Of a stretch of DNA of 64,000 bases, positions 18,434-29,639 are shown piece by piece (position 1 is the stretch's first letter; every line of letters starts with the position of its first letter). The stretch lies in NCBI GenBank assembly GCA_942159475.1, contig OW804098.1:8884773-8948772 (forward strand). The letters are read 5' to 3'. The stretch is from Sthenelais limicola (lineage: Eukaryota; Annelida; Polychaeta; Phyllodocida; Sigalionidae). The position numbers were made by a program, and so were the translations under genes. The notes under the pieces are model-generated. The model worked only from the letters and a program-made list of their open reading frames with translations. It was not told the DNA's origin and did not search any database.

Positions 18434-19798
18434 GTAAGGACATGCTATGAATTGCAGTCTGGCTATGGTATCTGTAGGAATAGACAGTTCAAAGACTCAT
18501 ATTCTTAGGAATTGCAATAATATCAAATTGTACATATCATATAACCAACCAATCTCACCAAACTCCCCTTAAATGTATTTATATTTAAACATTATTTCCT
18601 AAATTATGTCCTAACCGAGTTAGGCTTATCATCTACTATATAATATAATACAAATTATTATGAAATTAAGGTATTCTTGGTGAAGTTTCTCGACCTTATA
18701 TGAGTTCCTTAATTATGAGATGAGATGGGTATGAAAGCTCCTGGCTATTGTTACTTAAATTCTCCGCTGCAACGATGAAAAGTAATAGTTTTGCATCTTC
18801 AGGACATTAAGAAAATCATAATTGATTTGTGAGAGTGTAACTGTTGTCTTTTGCCTGAATAAAAAAACAAACGTTGGGGGACAAAAATCCATCAAAGCTA
18901 CTATACGAGTGGATTCCAATGATGGTAAACATTAGGACAACTGATTGTAGGGTACTTCTATATTTATTTATACATGAACAAAGTTAGCAACAGTTCTGGA
19001 TTTCGGATTGGCATACAGTGAGCTTTGTCCTTCATAGGGTACTTCTAACTATATTGAATTTTTATTCATGTTTCAATAACATTATTTTACAAAAGCACGA
19101 AACGGGCATACAATTCTCCATAGTAGGTCCTCCATTGAGTCTTAAATAATATTAAATTAACATGTGGTAAAGTTTACGCATATAATTACACATGTGTTAG
19201 GCTCCTTTAATCACAATCCTCAGATTTCACATACTAGGAAGGTACTATTTTTCACAATTTTTATAAAACAATTTTATTTTTCTCCCCATCGAAAATAAAT
19301 ATCATTTTTCTGATACTTTAGTATATGATTCTTGAAGTATGTGTGTTCATAAATCTGGAAAAATAATGGTATGGAAATGGGGGGCGTGGCAGTGAATAGT
19401 AGCGTTTGCCTGTAATTTCTTAATATCAACCTTAACCATAACAGTTATGGCGATTGTAATACAATTAGGTACTTCCTGTATTATGGCTACATACTATGTA
19501 CCACATTTTGTATGGACGAAGTTTTGTCTAAGCCATAATTAAGCTCTCAAGATAATCATGCTTTTTTAAGTATTTATTGCAAACAATTTCGGGGTTGACC
19601 CGATATTCTCATGTTGTAGAAATAAATTGATATAAATTCATGAAGTTTAACTTGCTTAATATTTAATTACTTGTTTTGGAACAATTTTCTTTTTTCCACT
19701 TCTAATAACATGCTCCACTTCTTGTATCTCTTTTCAGGTTAATGAGGAGACAGTGAAAGAAGATAGGCCACACATGTGTAGCCTATGTGTACATATAT

Positions 19799-20032
19799 GG
19801 GTCAAGTTATCAGAAAATGTACAATTCCCCTTCACCAATTCTCTCAAAAACCCACATTTCAGGCGAAAAAAAAATTCAAAATACAGTTCAACCTAACCAA
19901 ACAGGTTGCTAGAATCAATGCAATGCCAAATATAGTCGAATTTACCTAGTATTGGCCAAATTGTAGCCTAATTTAGCAGAATTTATTAAATGTGTACAGC
20001 TGGCAATTGTACATTTTATGAAAATCTGACCC
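19799..20032 (+). mobile_element. F1 MITE copy 10, subfamily B
   Basis: Terminus GGGTCAAGTTATCAG shares an unusual change with the next copy. Only ATATAT separates the two. Confidence 0.85.
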
Positions 20033-20038
20033 ATATAT

Positions 20039-20273
20039 GGGTCAAGTAATCAGAAAATGTACAATTCGCCTTCACCAATTCTCTCAAATAACCCACATTT
20101 AAGACAAAAATGAGCTTCAAAATGCAGTTTAACATAACAGAACTAATACTTTAAATCAATGCGATACCAAATATACTCAGATATACCCGGTGGTCATGAT
20201 TTTTCAGCCTAGTTTGGCAGAATTTCCTAAATATGTAGAGCTGCCAATTGTACATTTTCTGGAAATCTGACCC
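20039..20273 (+). mobile_element. F1 MITE copy 11, subfamily A
   Basis: In tandem with copy 10 and also starts GGGTCAAGTAATCAG, although the two centres belong to different subfamilies. This suggests conversion of the terminus or insertion of one copy beside the other. Confidence 0.85.
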
Positions 20274-20442
20274 ATATATATATAAGACGTATGGGCATTA
20301 TCATATTAATCTACGCGCCAGTTTTTTCTGCTCGGTCGGGAATGAATATGGAATCAATGTCTTTCAGATGATATTATAAGAAGCACTTCGTGATTATTAT
20401 TGAACTTTTAGGTTACCTTTCCCTTATAGGGTAAAGCAATAT

Positions 20443-20850
20443 GTGATCCGTTTTAAGAAAATGAGTCACAAGTCGCAAAATATGGATTTTGAGATATCAC
20501 CATATTTGAAAATATGAGATCAAGCGGATTCCAATGATAGTAAACAGTCAAATAATCTAATAAATATTTCTAGATTTTAAGTTTGATAATTTCGTTTTTG
20601 AAAAAAAAGTTTCCAATATTTCTGGGGTCAATAAACAGTATAAGGTAACTAAATGTAGTCCATATGAGGACCTTCAAAACGAAAGGATATATTATATAGA
20701 TTGTGCTGAAATTTGATACATCGATTGATAAAACTATAAGTGATTAACCCGCCAAAAATTAGAATATTCCAATAATGAGATCTTGTGAAAAAAACACTTT
20801 GAAAAATATCAATTTTGCGACTTATGACTCATTTTCCTGGAACACATCAC
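20443..20850 (+). mobile_element. F2 MITE copy d, full length
   Basis: The most complete F2 copy, 408 bp. ATAT at 20439-20442 and 20851-20854 is the target duplication. Termini are GTGATCCG and ACACATCAC. Confidence 0.88.
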
Positions 20851-20982
20851 ATATAAGTTACGTATTCTAGTGCAGCCAATTTTAGACTACAGTTACACCT
20901 GTACGGTCAAAGTTCTGCGAATAGATTGCTCATACCTGTGTTAATGCTGAGATATTATATGTTCTGTTCTGTCATACATGTT

Positions 20983-20988
20983 AATAAA
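20983..20988 (+). terminator. Candidate polyadenylation signal of the EGF gene
   Basis: AATAAA in TGTTAATAAAAAATC. It is the first clear signal after the putative 3' UTR acceptor, except for AT-rich words inside repeats. Confidence 0.35.
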
Positions 20989-21112
20989 AAATCATTATTT
21001 TGTATTGCTTTGAAGTTTATCAAATTATTTTGGGAACTGGTCTGTCTGGAGTTATGAAAGAAGTAAAACTGCATTTTGTAAGTCGTTCATATGCATTAGA
21101 CATTATTTTTTA

Positions 21113-21235
21113 AATTTTTTTTTTAACAACTTTTATTCAATCTTTCAACAAATCCATCCGAACGGATAACATTGAGAATACACCCGTTCATCTCTCACCT
21201 CAACTTATGCACACTCAGAAACAGATTGAAATTTA
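21113..21235 (-). repeat. T-tract retroposon-like repeat, copy 2
   Basis: A T run followed by AACAACTTTTATTCAATC, then CAACAAATCC. Shares its start with copy 3. Confidence 0.5.
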
Positions 21236-21365
21236 TTTCTACATTGAGCACTTATTAAACAATAATAATGTCATTATCTAGGTGTTCATCTGAGGTGTAC
21301 ACTATGGTTTACTGGGACATACTTATTTGCTACAATACCCGTGAGTTGGCAGATCGAAGTTCAGT

Positions 21366-21480
21366 CGTTCTTTTCTTCTTTTTTTTTAACAACTTTTATT
21401 CAGTATGTCAACAAAGAACCTCTCTCTATCTTGGGTCGATAACATCTAGATTCTACATCGCACCCGTGTTCTCATCTCGC
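21366..21480 (-). repeat. T-tract retroposon-like repeat, copy 3
   Basis: TTTTAACAACTTTTATTCAG, then CAACAAAGAACCTCTCTCTA and GGGTCGATAACATCTAGATT. The second half aligns with 612-665. Confidence 0.5.
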
Positions 21481-22069
21481 GTTTTTGTTGGTTTTTATTC
21501 ATTCATATTACTGGAACAGTGTATACATACAAGGGTGTTTTTAGATATCTAAGCTACTTAGATCGGAGTGTAGTCTCCTCCATACATTCACCCATTCTTC
21601 CTGAGCTCCTGTTACCTTATTCTGACATAACATTGTTTGACACCTGTTTTCTAAATCTGCTACTACTATTTTCAGGGATAAGTAACCGTTATGAAATAAC
21701 TTTTGTCTGTGTATTAGTGCTTTTACCTGGAGAATAATCCAGTTTACAATTTGCCTCTTTTTTTTTGATATCGCACACAGACTACAGCTCTGTTTCTACC
21801 GAAATAATTCTGTGTCATATTTTGCGTTATTTATAATTTTATCTTTACCTATAATGCTTATTACTTGTTTGTACGTTTCTTTTTATTCAATCTCTTGACT
21901 CCTATCCTTAAAGCACATTTACCCTATTTAAAGCTCTAAAGTTCTATACATTGTCCCAATGACCAGTGCTATCTTATTCCATAGAGTGGCAATGGTAGAC
22001 CCAGTCTTGAAACCGTTAATAACATTTTTTGACATCAAATACATACATTTTTGACATATTAGAGTTGCA
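21481..22069. other. AT-rich intergenic sequence, no gene seen
   Basis: Short reading frames at 21268-21737 are T-rich and show no domain. Nothing else recognised. Confidence 0.35.
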
Positions 22070-22634
22070 TGTCTCACTGCGCATGTCTGTCACAGTGCAT
22101 GCTGGGACGGATTCAGTTCAAGTCTGACATACAAATATTTGTTAATATTTTGATAAAAGATTGTAAAAGTGTTTTCACCACTATCATAGCTTGTATAGAT
22201 GATCTATGAAAACCAAATGCATGATGGGAAAGATGGGGAATTGTGTTGTGAAAACATATAACACATGGATATTGACATTGGAACATTGATAAATGGGTGA
22301 AGTCGCCAGAAAATTCATCTTCACCTATTCTCTAAACTAACCCAAATTTCAGACTAAAATACAGTTCAAAGTACGGTTCAACCTAACCAAACAGATGGCT
22401 AGAATCAATGCAATGCCGAATATACCCGAATTTACCTACTATTGACAAAATTGCAGCCTAATTTAGCAGAATTTACTAAATGTGTACAGCTACCAATTGT
22501 ACATTTTCTGAGAATCTGACCCAAATAGTCCATGATGAACATAACATGTTTTCTTAAGATTTTATACTGTACCATTATACTCCCATAATTCCATGCGAAT
22601 CAAGATTCAAAATGGCGGCTATGCAAGTCCCCTA
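22070..22634 (-). mobile_element. F3 MITE copy interrupted by F1
   Basis: Left end AGAGTTGCATGTCTCACTGC and right end GGCGGCTATGCAAGTCCCCTA are the F3 termini. An F1 copy splits it at 22295-22522, with AAAT on both sides. The empty site can be read from the copy at 11354-11700. Confidence 0.83.
22295..22522 (+). mobile_element. F1 MITE copy 12, subfamily B, nested in F3
   Basis: Left terminus is modified to GGGTGAAGTCGCCAGAAAA, much like the copy at 38330. Target duplication AAAT. Confidence 0.86.
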
Positions 22635-22714
22635 TTTGATAGTGGGGAAAACCCACCAGGAATCTGTAAACTGCTACAGAAAAACATGGATCGTAAGAAA
22701 TAGTTGCCCAACCA

Positions 22715-22742
22715 TTTTTTTTATTTTTTTTAAAATTTTATT
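22715..22742 (-). terminator. Poly(A) signal and A tract downstream of the receptor gene
   Basis: On the minus strand TTCAATAAAATTTTAAAAAA is followed by more A-rich sequence, about 200 nt beyond the receptor stop codon. It could be the gene's own poly(A) signal, a genomic trace of retroposition, or an unrelated retroposon tail. Confidence 0.45.
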
Positions 22743-22944
22743 GAACAAAGTTTCATATAATGATAGTTCTCATTTGCCAAGTACAAAACAAAAGCATTTA
22801 ATTTGATTACTTCTAACTCATACCATTTACCATTACATTGAAATGTCAATAAGACCTCTCTTGATCGTCAATACAATTATTATTACCATTTAATTTGATT
22901 AATCATCACAATTTAAGCAGTCATTTGATCTTCTACTACGAAAG

Positions 22945-24237
22945 TTATGACAGTTGTTTACCGTTATCGGGGACAATTACTGAAAGGATGTTGTTGGGAG
23001 AAATGCCGGAGCTATCATATGGTACGCCTGAATTCATGTTGATGGTTATAGACGCTGTATGAACGCTGGATATATTTTGCGTGGATGGTGAAGAATTGGA
23101 GCGTTCAATAGCATACGCCACCGTTGGCAGCGCTTGAACAGGATCGTTCGCTATTCGTACACCCTCAGCAATTACATGTTTGGGTTTGGGTTTTTTCCGA
23201 CAGCCGCACATGGTCAGGAACTCATTTCGGAACCCTTCACCGGCCAAAACGTAAAAAACGAAATTCATTGAATTGTTTACGCTACTTAACATCATGGCTT
23301 CATCTAATAGATGCATATCAGGTGTCACTACAGAGAATACGGTAAAGAAGTTAACCATTACATACGGTGTGACGCTTACAAAAAAAAGCATACATATTGA
23401 CGCCACAAGGAACGTAATTTTACGCTCTTTTTTATAAATTACTGAGAGTGGACCGAACTGTTTCAGAGACTTCTTGTGTTTGTTTAAGTAAACCATTGCA
23501 ATTACATTTGCAACTACAACCAACATCCCTGGGATAACAAGACTGAACATGCCATCTATAATTACTAAATAAAGTAGATTTTCAAAATCAATGAATTCAC
23601 AAACATAAAGACCATCTTGGGAAGTGACTCCAGCAGAGGGAATATACATCAGTGGTAGGATACAGCCTAGAATGATAATAACGAAAACCGTTATTTTGAA
23701 CGGCTTAATATCACTAGATTTCCTTTTTGTGAAATTGCGAGAAGCTAAGGTAACCGTCCTGCAAATTGATAGTGCCACCAACAACGATGTGCTGCATGCA
23801 TTGCTGGCACAATACACATACCAGAATATTTTACACACTACGTCTGAAATGACAGTGAAGTTGAATTGTTTGAGTGCAGGTTCGGTGTAAAAAATACTGG
23901 TTATAAATGGATCGCACAGTAGTTTAATTGAATCACTAATAGCAAGTGGGAGGAGAAAAATGGATAAATAGGCAACCCGAGGTTTGGGACGCACTAGAAC
24001 GAGGATTGTGAGTATATTGAAAACGAGGCCAGTAGCCAGAATTATGGGATATAAGACGAGAAGGACGCGCTGTCTTAAAGCACGAGGTGAAGAATCTGGC
24101 GGGAAAAGAAACGTTGAATTGTGGCTAAATGTCGTCTGGTTCCTGTTTTCGGGAAATGTGTTCGTAACCATAGAAACGTCGAAGATATTGGCGGTAGTAA
24201 CCAGTGAGGTACCGTTTAGTTCCATGTCGAAATCCAT
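22945..24237 (-). CDS. Rhodopsin-class neuropeptide-type G protein-coupled receptor, intronless
   Basis: A 430-residue single-exon frame. An in-frame TAG lies 6 nt upstream of the ATG, which has A at -3, so the start is well fixed. N-glycosylation sites occur at N8, N33 and N40 in the extracellular N terminus. Seven hydrophobic segments lie at about 58-82, 90-109, 134-157, 181-201, 221-250, 273-300 and 310-333. C135 and C213 would form the usual TM3-ECL2 disulfide. The TM3 DRY is replaced by CRT (159-161), the TM6 proline sits in SVTPY (288-292), and the TM7 NPxxY is NSMNFVFY (322-329). A basic Cys-containing helix 8 and a Ser/Thr-rich tail follow. The pattern resembles invertebrate FMRFamide/myosuppressin-type receptors; the ligand is unknown. 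Confidence 0.88.
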   Translation of the reverse strand: MDFDMELNGTSLVTTANIFDVSMVTNTFPENRNQTTFSHNSTFLFPPDSSPRALRQRVLLVLYPIILATGLVFNILTILVLVRPKPRVAYLSIFLLPLAISDSIKLLCDPFITSIFYTEPALKQFNFTVISDVVCKIFWYVYCASNACSTSLLVALSICRTVTLASRNFTKRKSSDIKPFKITVFVIIILGCILPLMYIPSAGVTSQDGLYVCEFIDFENLLYLVIIDGMFSLVIPGMLVVVANVIAMVYLNKHKKSLKQFGPLSVIYKKERKITFLVASICMLFFVSVTPYVMVNFFTVFSVVTPDMHLLDEAMMLSSVNNSMNFVFYVLAGEGFRNEFLTMCGCRKKPKPKHVIAEGVRIANDPVQALPTVAYAIERSNSSPSTQNISSVHTASITINMNSGVPYDSSGISPNNILSVIVPDNGKQLS

Positions 24238-24324
24238 GATCTAATGTTCTCCCAAATCACGATAATCTTACATTGTGATGTTGAAAAAGTAAAATGTTGA
24301 GTGGCAGAGGCCGTGGTTGATTCG

Positions 24325-24485
24325 CACTCTAGGTCCAAACCCTCAGATCAGATAAGAATGGTACGTCAGTCTACTTCACTAATCGGTTTCTTGTCCTAGA
24401 ACTTGGCGTTTTAATGGGATTATGATGCCATTTTGCTGTCTTAATGGAATTATAATTGCGGTTCATGCCGCCATCAATGAGTTTC
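24325..24485. repeat. Dispersed repeat, copy 1 (partner at 55371-55560)
   Basis: CACTCTAGGTCCAAACCCTC followed by AGATCAGATAAGAATGG, then ACTTCACTAATCGGTTTC and a TTAATGGGATTATGATG-type segment. All parts recur in order at 55 kb. Confidence 0.7.
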
Positions 24486-24758
24486 TTCGCTGGAGTGGTT
24501 ATAACAGATTCCTTCGACATTCCTGCATGGTTTGCGAGGAACTTGAATAATTAGATCAAAGAGTTATTGCTCTGCTTTGCTCTGGGCGAGCTGGAGACGC
24601 GCTGGAGACGCTGAAAACAGACGGCAGTATTTCCTCCTCCTAGCGTGGGATCTGTGATTCCTCATTGTATATTTGAGATGGTATTTTGTCTTTTTGTATT
24701 TTATGTTCCACCGGACAATACTAACGAGACAATCTGACAATGATTCAGTTGTTCCTTT

Positions 24759-24889
24759 CAGTCAGGTCCAGACGGCCACATTCCTCGATTCCACATCCAG
24801 CGATAAGCTTAACACAAGGCTAAGACTAAGGCTAAAAGTGTTAATGATCCCTAAAACATAGGGGTCCAAAACTGCCTTCTGAACCTGAC
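24759..24889. mobile_element. Short inverted-terminus MITE, copy 1
   Basis: About 130 bp between GTCAGGTCCAG and CTGAACCTGAC. Nearly identical to 35279-35410, with a one-base deletion and a few substitutions. Non-coding. Confidence 0.75.
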
Positions 24890-25160
24890 TGCTTTCAGAA
24901 TGTGCTTGGACGACATTTACATGTTTTCGCTGTTCTAACACATGTTCGTGTGATATATACGCAAAGTGATGAATCATTTATCAATAAAAGTTCCGAATTC
25001 CTAGCGCTATCTCTTCCCAGGAAAAGACTATAGCTCCCTGACGCCTTGACCACGCTTATAAGCATACAATCTCCGAGGACATTCAATGCTCCGTGCTCCC
25101 AGCTATGAGATTGTCAACTGACGAATGGAAACAAATCAACATGGCAACAATAGGCAGAGA
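24890..25160. other. Intergenic sequence, no gene seen
   Basis: Short minus-strand frames here have no recognisable feature. Confidence 0.35.
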
Positions 25161-25167
25161 TAGATAT

Positions 25168-25402
25168 TGGTCAGATTTTCAGAAAATGTACAATTCAACT
25201 CCGCCAATCCTCTCAAATAACCCAAATTTCAGACGAAAATAAAGTTCAAAATACAGTTCAACCTAACCAAACAGATTGATAGAATCAATGCAATGCCAAA
25301 TATTCTCGAATTTGCCTAGTATTGACCAAATTGCAGCCTTATTTTGCAGAATTTCCTAAATGAGTACATCTGCCAATTGTACATTTTCTGAAAATCTGAC
25401 CC
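25168..25402 (+). mobile_element. F1 MITE copy 13, subfamily B
   Basis: First base of the terminus changed (TGGTCAG). ATAT on both sides. Confidence 0.87.
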
Positions 25403-25476
25403 ATATAGTGGTGATCCTCTTATAGACACCATGTGTCACAAGGAATCCGGCTTAGGAACGCTCGTGCTGCCAATAT

Positions 25477-26059
25477 GGGTAAGATTTTCAGAAAATGTAC
25501 AATTCGCCTTCACCAATCATCTTAAATAAACCACATCTAAGACAAAAATGAGCTTCAAAATGCAGTTTAACATAACAGAACTGATACTTTAAATCAACGC
25601 TATACCAAATATGTGATCTGTTTCAGGAAAATGAGTCAAAAGTCGCAAAAACTGGATTTTGAGATACCATTATATTTGAAAAGAGGGGATGAAGCCGATT
25701 CCAATGATAGTAAACAGTTTAATAATCTAATAAATATTTCTAGATTTTAAGTTTGATATTTTCGTGTTCTTTTAAAAAAAAGTTTGGAATATTTCTTGGG
25801 GTCAATAAACAGTAAAGTTACTAAATGCAGTCCATATGAGGACCTTTGAAACGAATGGATATACTACATAGATTGTCCTGAAATTTAATATATAGATTCA
25901 CAAATATCACAGATTCAAAAATATCAATTTTGCGAGTTATGACTCATTTTCCTGAAACACATCACATATACTCAGATATACCCGGTATTCTTCACTTTTC
26001 AGCCATACTTTCCTAAATGTGTAGAGCTGCCAATTGTACATTTTCTGAAAATCTGACCC
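25477..26059 (+). mobile_element. F1 MITE copy 14, subfamily A, split by F2
   Basis: Left part runs 25477-25612 and right part resumes at 25980 with ACTCAGATATACCC. Removing the F2 insert and one ATAT restores the normal subfamily A sequence. Confidence 0.9.
25613..25975 (+). mobile_element. F2 MITE copy e, nested in F1
   Basis: Termini GTGATCTGTTTCAGG and CCTGAAACACATCAC. Target duplication ATAT at 25609-25612 and 25976-25979. The interior is about 45 bp shorter than copy d. Confidence 0.9.
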
Positions 26060-26218
26060 ATATCCAATTTCCGAGGCTGAGTTGTTACAAGAATGCTCAC
26101 CTGTTAACTTGTGCGGATCTACATCCGCCGCCAAGTCCTCGCATCAAGGTAGAGCAAACTGCAGTTAGTTTATGATGTTTGTGATGTTATTGTAGTCTTC
26201 TTGTGTCAGTTTAGTTAT

Positions 26219-26453
26219 GGGTCAGATTTTCAGAAAATGTACAATTGGCAGCTGTACATATTTAGTAGATTCTGCTAAATTAGGCTGCAATTTGGTCAAT
26301 ACCAGGTAAATTCAAGTATATTCGGCATTGCATTGATTCTAGCAATTTGTTTGGTTAGGTTGAACAGTATTTTGAACTTTATTTTCGTCTGAAATTTGGG
26401 TTATTTGAGAGGATTGGTGAAGATGAATTGTACATTTTCTGAAAATCTGACTC
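26219..26453 (-). mobile_element. F1 MITE copy 15, subfamily B
   Basis: TTAT on both sides. Right terminus is CTGACTC. Confidence 0.87.
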
Positions 26454-26629
26454 TTATACGAATTTTGTCTATAATCCCGAATTAGCACGACCAACTGGTC
26501 GAAATGTCTGCTACCAAGTCGTTTTTATCCTGCGGATAATACTAGTACCTGTTTTAAATGTCGGCAAAAGAAAACAAAAAAAAATGTAATATCATGTAAA
26601 TTTCATTTGGTATACAGTATACCCATCAG

Positions 26630-28448
26630 GCGGGCGTTTCATATTTAACGCAGCGCTCGGTAAAAAACGGAACGCAGCGATGCTCTGGTAACGACCAAAA
26701 TAGCGCGCGTTCGTTAGTCCCGTTTCATAAAGCCTGCGTTAACCATGCGTTAACCAAGGTGTCGTTCGTCAACCTAACAACCTATTTTAGCGCCCGCTAA
26801 TTTTAAACAGCGAGCGCTAGAAGAATTCAACAATACGCCATCTACCTATAGTGTGGGAACCAAATTGGCAAGGGTGAGTAGCCATCTTGGACGGGTCAAG
26901 CGACCTGTGACGTCATCTACGTCCTGCGCGACTGGTAGGTTTGAGCATAGAACAGTACGCACTAGTTCTATGGACCAATGTAGCGGGGGTAATCTTAGCA
27001 CTCTCTATTATACTTTTGTCTCTGTATGTCAGAAGTCTTTACCCAATATTTAGATATTTTTCTTTTTAAAATATGCCTGTTTTTCACGAAAACGCTCAGT
27101 GGAATAGCTTCGAATCTCATGTTCCATTATAAATCTATATTAACCTCCTCCATTGTAATTGAAATCTTATTTCTCTTGAAACAAATGATTATATTCACAA
27201 AATATATTACCGTATTTGTTATGTTATTATGCTGACTGATCAGATTTATATTCAAATCTAGATTAATTTTTTTTATTAGACTCGCAATAATAACTAAAGA
27301 GCAAGTAGGGGAATACTAATGTACATTACCTGAAGAAACTATAGGTGTCTGCCCCTTATAGAATATAGATTGCAGAGGATTACTGCATATATATATGGCT
27401 TTCTTCAATTATTTGATTATTTGGTTATCTGATAGTATATCATATGTATTCCACTGTGTCGTTCTGTATCTTGTGAACTTGGCGATTTGACTATTAATAC
27501 CCGTCAAATACGGTAAATTGATCTGTACCACTGTATATATATCTAGAAGTAAATAGCCTAGGTTAATGAAAGGCTTCAACATTCTATAAACCTATCCCCG
27601 AATGATTTGAATCATTATAAGAAATGAATAGTTACATTGATAAAACACGTATGATGTAATTCCACTGTCAGTCACTTTCAACTCATGAGCGTTAATAAGT
27701 CATCTTAACTACTCACTATGACAAATAGTCTGTACTACCCACATTTCATCTACCATTATTAAGGGTTATAAAGTCAACTGACACCTAAATACGATGAGAC
27801 AATGCTTAGCCAGGTTAAAGCAAGCTTAGGCATAGGATATGGATGACGTCACAGCGGTGGGGTGCGAATACACACCCTCTACTAAGGCAAACTGAGCCCC
27901 ACCCTGCCTGTACCCCGCCATTCCAAAAAGTAAAGTACAAATAGTATAATCGGTACAGTGATTCCCTCCTGTACCCCCTCCTGTACCTCCTCCAGTACCG
28001 CCTCCTGTACCCCCTCCTGTACCTCCTCCAGTACCTCCTCCTGTATCCCCTACTGTACCTCTTCCTAGGACCTTGTATGTCCCTTGTAAGTCCCTCGTAA
28101 GGTGTTATGGGACGTGAAATCCCGTTTATGCATAGAGATTTATTTCCGACCCAAAAAGTTACGAAATTGGACGATATCTGGCTATTTTTCTTCCTGGCAC
28201 TAAGGTAGATTACTAATGTTGATATTAGTAACATTTTAGATGACATAGTGCAACAATTATATTAATAATAAGTAAATGAAAAATTCCGCGCTATATTAAC
28301 GCAACGATTTCTGCGTTGCGTTGACTAACCACACTATTTGTTCATTAACGAGCGTTGTGTACAAATTTGTTGTTGCGTTAAAGCATTATGAAACGGAATA
28401 CTGTTGTTAAGTCCAATAGCGCGCTGGTCTTGATTATGAAACGCCCGC
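26630..28448. mobile_element. 1.8-kb inverted-repeat DNA element flanked by CAG
   Basis: GCGGGCGTTTCAT at the left is mirrored by ATGAAACGCCCGC at the right, with CAG directly outside both ends. Sub-terminal GTTTCATAAAGCCTGCGTTAA and GTTGCGTTAAAGCATTATGA extend the arms imperfectly, and AGCGCGC words occur in both. No transposase is recognisable, so it is non-autonomous. The interior holds a short tandem repeat at 27962-28070. Confidence 0.75.
27962..28070 (+). repeat. CTCCTGTACC-type tandem repeat
   Basis: About nine units alternating CTCCTGTACCCC, CTCCTGTACCTC and CTCCAGTACC. In reverse it translates as an Arg/Tyr-rich run, which is why a long minus-strand frame appears at 27815-28246. Confidence 0.85.
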
Positions 28449-28461
28449 CAGGCCTCTTAAG

Positions 28462-29000
28462 TCACCAAATTTTCGTAGTGTGGAATCATAAAATTTCTCT
28501 CATGATGGTTACTTAATTATTGTATATTTGTTTTCACATGTTCCAATTTCGATAACTTGAAACGTACTGCATATGTAGAATTGTTTATCGAAATAAAATA
28601 TGTTTAAAAAAAAAAGTTTATATATATGGATTTGTTGTTATAATATCCGCCGTTGATTCTTCATTGAATAATCAGAAGAACTGATTATTCAGGAGAACTG
28701 TTCATCCAGAATTGAATTACCTATTTGTAAACAAACCCATCAGCAATAAAAGAGTTCTTGAAATGAAATATCAAGTATGTCCCTGACCGAAAAATGGACC
28801 ACAAATAGGGATTTTCTTTTTTTTTTAATCCTTTTTTATTCAGGTTAATGAGCAGTTACATCAGGTTAATAGAAAGTTAATGAAAAAAAAATAATAGAAA
28901 GTTAATAAAAAAAATGTATGGCTCCCCAGTTCACCGACCTGGTGGTCAACCACTGCAGTTGCATGGGCCCTGAGCTGGAGAGAAAAAGAACTGGATTTTC
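28462..29000. other. AT-rich intergenic sequence with oligo-T/A tracts
   Basis: A palindromic GATTATTCAGAAG/GAACTGATTATTCAGG stretch near 28665-28690 and T-rich TTTTTAATCCTTTTTTATTC at about 28824 suggest a retroposon tail. No gene seen. Confidence 0.35.
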
Positions 29001-29005
29001 AATAT

Positions 29006-29243
29006 GGGTCAGATTTTCAGAAAATGTACAATTGGCAGCTCTACATATTTAGGACATTCTGCTAAATTTGGCTACAAAAAGAAGAATACAGTGTATATCT
29101 GAGTATATTTGGTATTGCATTAATTGATTTAAAGTATCAGTTCTGTTATGTTAAACGGCATTTTGAAGCTCATTCTGTCTTAAATGTGGGTTATTTGAGA
29201 GAATTGGTGAAGCCAAATTGTACATTTTCTAAAAATCTGACCC
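29006..29243 (-). mobile_element. F1 MITE copy 16, subfamily A
   Basis: Full length. ATAT flanks on both sides. Confidence 0.86.
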
Positions 29244-29388
29244 ATATATATATTTTTTTTAATGATTTTATTTATCCAGCTTCTCTAAACATATATTCAG
29301 GATACAGTGGAGAACAGGTAACACATTACAGATTCTGTGGCGTTCCACCTGCTGCTGCAGTAAACTTGATTAACATAGATAGATATAA

Positions 29389-29623
29389 GGGTCAGATCGT
29401 CAGAAAATGTACAATTGGCAGCTCTACACATTTAGGAAATTCTGCTAAATCAGGATGAAAAATGCTAAATACAAGGTATATCTGAGTATATTTAGTATTG
29501 CATTGATTTAAAGTATCAGTTCTGTTATGTTAAACTGCAATTTGAAGCTCATTATTGTCTTAAATGTGGGTTATTTGAGAGGATTGATGAAGACAAATTG
29601 TACATTTTCTAAAGATGTGACCC
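29389..29623 (-). mobile_element. F1 MITE copy 17, subfamily A
   Basis: Target duplication ATAA at 29385-29388 and 29624-29627. The right terminus is TGTGACCC. Confidence 0.87.
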
Positions 29624-29639
29624 ATAAAATACTACAGTT

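Larger units (their letters stand above)
19738..21005 (+). other. Putative 3' UTR exon of the EGF gene
   Basis: A strong acceptor, TATCTCTTTTCAG, precedes this stretch, and AATAAA stands at 20983-20988. If this is one exon, the 3' UTR contains two adjacent F1 copies and one F2 copy. Boundaries are inferred. Confidence 0.4.

Noticed and set aside
27815..28246. 143-codon minus frame with Arg/Tyr repeats
   Set aside because: The repeated part is the CTCCTGTACC tandem repeat in reverse, inside an inverted-repeat element. No domain.
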